Positions 58,333-64,000 of a stretch of 64,000 bases of DNA are shown here, piece after piece. The stretch is from JACDAN01 sp036380355. GTDB taxonomy: Bacteria > Actinomycetota > Thermoleophilia > Gaiellales > Gaiellaceae. The translations under genes and the position numbers were made by a program. A model generated the notes under the pieces. It was not told the origin of the DNA, did no database searches, and was given only the letters and a program-made list of their open reading frames with translations. Numbering within the stretch: the first letter of the stretch is position 1; every line of letters begins with the position of its first letter. The DNA is taken from assembly GCA_036380355.1 (NCBI GenBank), contig DASVEW010000032.1, forward strand, positions 1 through 64,000, given 5' to 3'.

Positions 58333-60516
58333 ATGGCGAAGCGCCGCAAGAAGCGCACCCTGAGACCGCGCGTGCCGTCCCGCGTCAAGCGACGCAAGCG
58401 CGCGGCGAAGGAGCGCAGCCATCACCACCCCGAGCTGATCGGGCTCGGCCTCGCAGCCGTCGGGCTCTTCCTCTCGACCCTCGTCTACCTGGGGTGGGAG
58501 GGAGGGACGGCCGGCGGCTGGATCGTCGACGGCCTCTGGGCTGTCGTCGGGGACGCGGGCCACCTGCTGCCCGCGGCGCTCGTCGTCGTCGGCTCCCTGA
58601 TGCTCGGCAGGAGCCGCATTGTCAGCGTCCATCCCTTCCGCTGGGGCCTCGCCTCGACCGCGCTGGGCGTCTTCCTGCTCCTCGCCGACTCCGGGGGGTA
58701 CGTCGGAACGGGCCTCGACGAGGTCGTCGGCACGCTCCTCGGCCGGACCGGAGCGGTGATCGCCGGCACCGCCTTCTCCCTCGCCGGCGTCCTGCTCCTC
58801 TCCGGTGCTTCCGTCGGCGCGCTCGTGCAGCGCTCGGGCGGCGCCGTCAGGCGGGCCCACACGGCCGCGAGGCAGCGGGCGGAGCGCCGCTCGGTGCTGG
58901 ACGACGAGCCTTTGACGCCGCCGATCCCGCTGCGGCCGCGCGACGTCCACCCGCCCGTCGACGGCGTGTCGGACTTCCCCGACGTCGTCGGCGAGGGCGG
59001 GCCGCCGCCGCTCATGACGCTGAGCGACGAGGAGCCGACGGAGGAGAGCGAGCAGCAGGTGCTCTTCCAGCCGCCGACCCCGGCGAAGACCGACTATGTG
59101 CTCCCCGAGCCCTCACTCCTCAGGCGCGCGACGGCCCGGCCGGCCGGGAAGAGCGACAACGGCAAGGTGGCCGAGTCCCTGACGCGTGCCCTCGCCGACT
59201 TCGGCGTGGATGCGCGGGTCGTCGGCGAGATCACCGGCCCCCGGGTCACCCGCTACGAGCTCCAGCTCGCCGCCGGCACGAAGATGTCGAAGGTCTCGGC
59301 GCTCAAGGACGACCTCTCCTATGCGCTCGCCACGACGGAGATCCGCATCCTCGCGCCGATCCCGGGCAAGCAGGCGGTCGGCGTCGAGGTCCCCAACCTC
59401 TCCCCGAACCTCGTCACGCTCGGCGACGTCTTCGACCAGCTGCCCGCGACGGCGAGCCCGCTCTCGGTGTGGCTCGGCAAGGACATCTCGGGCAACGCCG
59501 TCTGGACCGACCTCGCCCGCATGCCGCACCTGCTCATCGCCGGAACCACCGGCTCGGGCAAGTCCGGCTGCATCAACACGATCCTCACGTCGGTCCTTCT
59601 GCGGGCGACCCCCGACGACGCCCGCCTGATCCTGATCGACCCGAAGCGGATCGAGCTCTCGCTCTACGAGTCGATCCCGCACCTGCTCACGCCTGTCGTC
59701 TCCAGCCCGAAGGAGGCGTCGATCGTCCTCACGAACGTGCTCGCCGAGATGGAGCGCCGCTACGAGCGCCTCTCCAGCGTCCGCGCCAGGAACCTCCCCG
59801 AGGCGAACCGCGCCTTCCGCCAGCGCGGGGACGAGACCCTTCCGTACCTGCTGGTCGTCATCGACGAGCTGGCCGACCTGATGATGATCTCGCCGCAGCA
59901 GGTCGAGGACGCCGTGATCCGCCTCGCGCAGAAGTCGCGCGCGGTCGGCATCCACCTCGTGCTCGCGACGCAGCGGCCGTCGGTGGACGTCATCACCGGG
60001 ATGATCAAGGCGAACGTGCCCTCCCGGATCGCGTTCGCGGTCTCGAGCCAGACCGACTCGCGCGTGATCCTCGACCAGGCCGGCGCCGAGAGCCTGCTCG
60101 GCCAGGGCGACATGCTCTTCAAGCCGCTCGGAACCTCACGGCTCCAGCGCGTCCAGGGCGCCTACGTGACCGAGGAGGAGATCGCCCTCCTCGTCGAGCA
60201 GTGCCGCAGCCAGCGCGGTCAGGAGCTCGACGAGTCGCTGCTCGAGGCCCCGGAGGTGCCGCCAGAGGAGCTCGGGGAGGGGGACGAGGACTTCGACCCC
60301 GACCAGGACCCGCTCCTCGAGCGCGCGATCGAGATCGTCGTCCAGACGCAGACGGCCTCCGTCTCCCTGCTTCAGCGGCGCCTGCGCGTCGGCTACACCC
60401 GGGCCGGCCGCCTGATCGACATGCTCGAGCGCCGCGGAATCATCTCCGGCTACGAGGGGTCGAAGCCGAGGCGTGTGCTCGTCGACGAGCATGCGCTCGA
60501 CCGGGTGCACTCGTAG
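58333..60516 (+). CDS. ftsK: DNA translocase FtsK/SpoIIIE
   Basis: 727 residues from ATG 58333; the frame is open to 58204, but the upstream residues are not family-like and MAKRRKKRTLRPR is a plausible basic start. Four membrane helices (LIGLGLAAVGLFLSTLVYLG onward) fill the first 200 residues. The motor has GTTGSGKSGCINT from residue 404 (Walker A), VIDELADLMM (Walker B) and LATQRPSVDVITGMIK; the winged-helix gamma domain (SLLQRRLRVGYTRAGRLIDMLE) that reads KOPS-like sequences ends the protein. It pumps chromosomal DNA at division. Confidence 0.96.
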   Translation: MAKRRKKRTLRPRVPSRVKRRKRAAKERSHHHPELIGLGLAAVGLFLSTLVYLGWEGGTAGGWIVDGLWAVVGDAGHLLPAALVVVGSLMLGRSRIVSVHPFRWGLASTALGVFLLLADSGGYVGTGLDEVVGTLLGRTGAVIAGTAFSLAGVLLLSGASVGALVQRSGGAVRRAHTAARQRAERRSVLDDEPLTPPIPLRPRDVHPPVDGVSDFPDVVGEGGPPPLMTLSDEEPTEESEQQVLFQPPTPAKTDYVLPEPSLLRRATARPAGKSDNGKVAESLTRALADFGVDARVVGEITGPRVTRYELQLAAGTKMSKVSALKDDLSYALATTEIRILAPIPGKQAVGVEVPNLSPNLVTLGDVFDQLPATASPLSVWLGKDISGNAVWTDLARMPHLLIAGTTGSGKSGCINTILTSVLLRATPDDARLILIDPKRIELSLYESIPHLLTPVVSSPKEASIVLTNVLAEMERRYERLSSVRARNLPEANRAFRQRGDETLPYLLVVIDELADLMMISPQQVEDAVIRLAQKSRAVGIHLVLATQRPSVDVITGMIKANVPSRIAFAVSSQTDSRVILDQAGAESLLGQGDMLFKPLGTSRLQRVQGAYVTEEEIALLVEQCRSQRGQELDESLLEAPEVPPEELGEGDEDFDPDQDPLLERAIEIVVQTQTASVSLLQRRLRVGYTRAGRLIDMLERRGIISGYEGSKPRRVLVDEHALDRVHS

Positions 60517-60550
60517 CCCATATCTATCGAAACCGACTTGGAACTTCACT

Positions 60551-60625
60551 AACCTCCCTTTAGGATCAGCGTCGAAGTCAAAGGCAGACAGGGGTCTGTC
60601 TTTGAACCTGTACTTAGGGGAGGTT
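60551..60625 (+). promoter_or_regulatory. Leader hairpins of the first BMP gene
   Basis: AAAGGCAGAC (60580-60589) and GTCTGTCTTT (60594-60603) form a 10-base-pair stem with loop AGGG. AACCTCCC (60551-60558) can pair with GGGGAGGTT (60617-60625), which contains the ribosome binding site. A possible promoter TTGGAA (60538-60543)-17-TAGGAT (60561-60566) would start transcription after AACCTCCC, in which case only the inner hairpin is in the mRNA. Which applies is unknown. Confidence 0.5.
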
Positions 60626-60627
60626 TT

Positions 60628-61650
60628 ATGAGAGCACGAAGGCTCATCCCGCTTGCGATCGTCGCTGTTGCTGCGATCGTCGTCGCTGCGGCAGCGGGGC
60701 TCGCGTCCAGCGGGTCGAGCGACGCTGCGCCAAAGGTCTACAAGGTCGGCCTGGTCAGCGACGTCGGTCGCTTCAACGACCGGTCGTTCAACCAGTCCGC
60801 GCTCGAGGGTCTTCGGCGCGCCCAGCGCGTCCTGAAGGTTCAGGGCCGCGCGGTCGAGTCGCGCCAGACGAGCGACTACATCCCGAACCTCTCGGCGCTC
60901 GCACGTCAGCGCTACGACGCCACGATCTCGGTCGGTTTCCTGCTCGCCGAGGCGACGAACACCGTCGCCACGCGCTTCCGGAACTCGAAGTTCGCGATCA
61001 TCGACTACTCCGTCGCGGCAGCGCCGTTCAAGAAGAACCGGAACGTGGTGGGCCTGGTCTTCGCGACCAACGAGAACAGCTACATGATCGGCTGCCTCTC
61101 GGCCCTGATGGCGAACCAGCGTGGACGCAGGATCATCAGCGCGGTCGGCGGCATCAAGCTCCCGACGGTGGACATCTTCATCGCCGGGTACCGGGCCGGC
61201 GCCCGTCGCTGCGTCCCCGGGACGCAGGTCCTGATCGGCTACTCGCAGGACTTCGTCGCGCAGGACAAGTGCAAGGAGGTCGCGCTGAACCAGATCGCCC
61301 AGGGCTCGCAGGTCGTGTTCCAGGTCGCCGGTGGCTGTGGCCTCGGCGCGCTCGACGCGGCCAAGGAGCGGGGCGTGTGGGGTCTGGGCGTCGACAAGGA
61401 CCAGAAGGTCCTCGGGGCTCACATCCTCACGAGTGCGGTCAAGCGGGTGGACACGTCGGTCTACCTGACCGCGAAGGCCGTCAAGGAGGGCAAGTTCCGC
61501 GGTGGCCGCGACCTGAACTTCAACCTGAGGAACGGTGGCGTGGCTGTCGGCCGGATCGACCGGCGCGTACCGCGCGCCTTCATCCGGCGGATGAACAACC
61601 TGAAGCCGCTGATCATGAGCGGCCGCATCAAGCCGCCGAAGAAGCTCTAG
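60628..61650 (+). CDS. BMP-family binding protein, basic, without lipobox
   Basis: 340 residues. A hydrophobic N-terminal signal (LIPLAIVAVAAIVVAAAAGLA) has no Cys, so it is secreted or anchored by the helix. VGLVSDVGRFNDRSFNQSALEG starts the BMP (PnrA-like) binding domain, with LPTVDIFIAGYRAGA and SYMIGCLSALM. BMP proteins bind nucleosides for ABC import. The protein is strongly basic (RRMNNLKPLIMSGRIKPPKKL), in contrast to its paralogue. A terminator-like hairpin follows. Confidence 0.9.
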   Translation: MRARRLIPLAIVAVAAIVVAAAAGLASSGSSDAAPKVYKVGLVSDVGRFNDRSFNQSALEGLRRAQRVLKVQGRAVESRQTSDYIPNLSALARQRYDATISVGFLLAEATNTVATRFRNSKFAIIDYSVAAAPFKKNRNVVGLVFATNENSYMIGCLSALMANQRGRRIISAVGGIKLPTVDIFIAGYRAGARRCVPGTQVLIGYSQDFVAQDKCKEVALNQIAQGSQVVFQVAGGCGLGALDAAKERGVWGLGVDKDQKVLGAHILTSAVKRVDTSVYLTAKAVKEGKFRGGRDLNFNLRNGGVAVGRIDRRVPRAFIRRMNNLKPLIMSGRIKPPKKL

Positions 61651-61668
61651 GCGCATCCTCGGACTCAC

Positions 61669-61698
61669 GAAGGGGCGGGCAGTTGGGCCCGCCCCTTC
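61669..61698 (+). terminator. Strong hairpin between the two BMP genes
   Basis: A 12-base-pair perfect stem, GAAGGGGCGGGC (61669-61680) with GCCCGCCCCTTC (61687-61698). No T-tract follows. It could terminate or stabilise the 3' end of the first BMP transcript, so the two paralogues may be expressed at different levels. Confidence 0.7.
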
Positions 61699-61745
61699 GC
61701 GGTCCACGCCGATAGCATCGCCCCGAGCAACAAAAGGGGGCAAAG

Positions 61746-62795
61746 GTGCGCAAGACGCAATGGCTCGCGGCGTTCCTCGCCTGCGGGCTCCTCGCTGTCG
61801 GTTTCGCCTGCGGCGGAGACGACGACGACGGTGAGGAAGCCGGAGGAGCGACCACGGCCGAGACAACGGCCGGCGAGCCGATCAATGTCGGTCTCGTCAG
61901 CGACGTCGGTCGCTTCAACGACCGCTCGTTCAACCAGTCCGCGCTCGAGGGCCTGCAGCGCGCGGAGGAAGAGCTCGGAGTCACAGGCCGGCCCGTCGAG
62001 TCGAGACAGACGAGCGACTACGTGCCCAATCTGTCGACCCTCCCGAGGGACGGCTTCGAGCTCACGATCGGCGTCGGGTTCCTGCTCGCGGAGGCGCTCA
62101 ACACGGCCTCGAAGCGGTTCCCGGACTCCAACTTCGCGATCATCGACTACTCCGTGAACGCAGAGCCGTTCGCGAAGAACCCGAACGTGCAGGGCCTGAC
62201 GTTCGCGACGAACGAGAACAGCTACATGATCGGTTGCCTGGCCGCGCTGATGGTCGAGCGGCAGGGCGGCCAGCAGGTGATCAGCGCGGTGGGCGGGATC
62301 AAGCTGCCGACCGTCGACATCTTCATCGCCGGCTACCAGGCGGGCGCGAAGCAGTGCAACCCGGGCATCAGGGTCCTGATCGGCTACTCCCAGGACTTCG
62401 TCGCCCAGGACAAGTGCAAGGAGGTCGCGCTCAACCAGATCGCACGCGGCTCGCAGGTGATCTTCCAGGTCGCCGGCGGGTGCGGCCTCGGCGCCCTCGA
62501 CGCGGCGCAGGAGCGGGACAGGTGGGGCATCGGCGTCGACCGCGACCAGTCGAGCCTGGGGCCGCACATCCTCACGAGCGCGGTCAAGCGCGTCGACCAG
62601 TCCGTGTTCCTCACGGCGCAAGCCGTTCAGGAGGGCGAGTTCCAGGGTGGGACCGACGCGACGTTCGACCTCGAGAACGAGGGCGTCGCGATCGGGAAGA
62701 TCAGCCCGGACGTGCCGCAAGAGTTCATCGACCGGATGAACGAGATCAGGGACCAGCTGATCTCCGGAGAGCTCGAGGCGCCCGCGACGCTGTAG
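61746..62795 (+). CDS. BMP-family lipoprotein, acidic
   Basis: 349 residues from GTG 61746 behind GGGG. The signal peptide ends in a lipobox (VGFAC, Cys at about residue 22), followed by an acidic and Thr-rich linker, so this copy is lipid-anchored. The binding domain INVGLVSDVGRFNDRSFNQSALEG is closely similar to the first copy. It probably delivers nucleosides to the ABC transporter encoded next. Surface residues are mostly acidic where the paralogue is basic. Confidence 0.93.
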   Translation: MRKTQWLAAFLACGLLAVGFACGGDDDDGEEAGGATTAETTAGEPINVGLVSDVGRFNDRSFNQSALEGLQRAEEELGVTGRPVESRQTSDYVPNLSTLPRDGFELTIGVGFLLAEALNTASKRFPDSNFAIIDYSVNAEPFAKNPNVQGLTFATNENSYMIGCLAALMVERQGGQQVISAVGGIKLPTVDIFIAGYQAGAKQCNPGIRVLIGYSQDFVAQDKCKEVALNQIARGSQVIFQVAGGCGLGALDAAQERDRWGIGVDRDQSSLGPHILTSAVKRVDQSVFLTAQAVQEGEFQGGTDATFDLENEGVAIGKISPDVPQEFIDRMNEIRDQLISGELEAPATL

Positions 62796-62851
62796 AGCGC
62801 CAAACAGGTCCTCGTTTCTAGGGAGCCGTCGCCGCCATAGAATCGCCCGGA

Positions 62852-64000
<1,149 letters not shown>

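Overview
The window is very GC-rich bacterial DNA, densely packed, with many GTG and TTG starts and many one- to eight-base gene overlaps. The gene order mihF-gmk-rpoZ-coaBC, the rimP-nusA-ylxR-infB-DUF503-rbfA-nrnA-truB-ribF run and rpsO-pnp-M16-dapB point to an actinobacterium. A class 1B PyrD with PyrK, and several small families I associate with Thermoleophilia, suggest a deep-branching (Gaiella-like) lineage; this placement is inference. I see no prophage, insertion sequence or CRISPR array. No gene-free stretch exceeds 300 bases. The 239 bases after the tRNA-Arg (7055-7293) hold nothing I can name.

Layout. 1-7.1 kb: a minus-strand run (MFS transporter, CorA, HIT protein, coiled-coil protein, MhqO-like dioxygenase, MhqD-like hydrolase, cyclase/YHS protein) flanked by tRNA-Gly(CCC) and tRNA-Arg(CCG). 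7.3-9.1 kb: a proline-rich surface protein and a decayed ion-channel gene. 9-17.8 kb: a dgcA-dgcN pair (N-acetyl-D-glutamate route), a secreted glycosidase-like protein, two tandem M29 aminopeptidases, a phosphodiesterase, an SOS-controlled LysM protein, RNase Z and a methyltransferase. 17.8-28.7 kb: the pyrimidine operon pyrR-B-C-carA-carB-K-D (pyrF is absent here), then mihF, gmk, rpoZ, coaBC. 28.7-34.7 kb: MoxR ATPase, DUF58 and transglutaminase genes, a nucleotidyltransferase, a TPR protein and dtd. 34.8-42.4 kb: the translation and RNA-maturation operon. 42.4-49.8 kb: zinc-ribbon protein, gamma-glutamyltransferase, rpsO, pnp, M16 peptidase, dapB, a macrodomain protein. 49.9-57.2 kb: a MerB-like gene interrupted by TGA, a secreted repeat protein, dapA, an HD-GYP protein, RNase J, ribokinase. 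57.2-64 kb: nucleoside hydrolase, FtsK, two BMP-family binding proteins and the start of their ABC ATPase, which suggests nucleoside uptake and salvage.

Most interesting signals. (1) A MerB-like organomercurial lyase has an in-frame TGA exactly where MerB carries its second catalytic cysteine. A hairpin with a GGUC loop follows at SECIS distance, so it may be a selenoprotein, although a second lesion lies downstream. (2) Two copies of a roughly 165-base hairpin element, about 88% alike and with compensatory changes, each span exactly from a stop codon to the next start codon and hold the downstream ribosome binding site in the terminal stem. (3) A LysM protein resembling YneA has two LexA boxes inside a good promoter. 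(4) Leaders of pnp, the first BMP gene, rimP and pyrR carry structures that look regulatory. (5) NusA has a fused C-terminal zinc-finger-like motif and a proline/glutamate-rich tail. Several genes carry single-base lesions or lack a usual start codon, so some assembly indels are likely.
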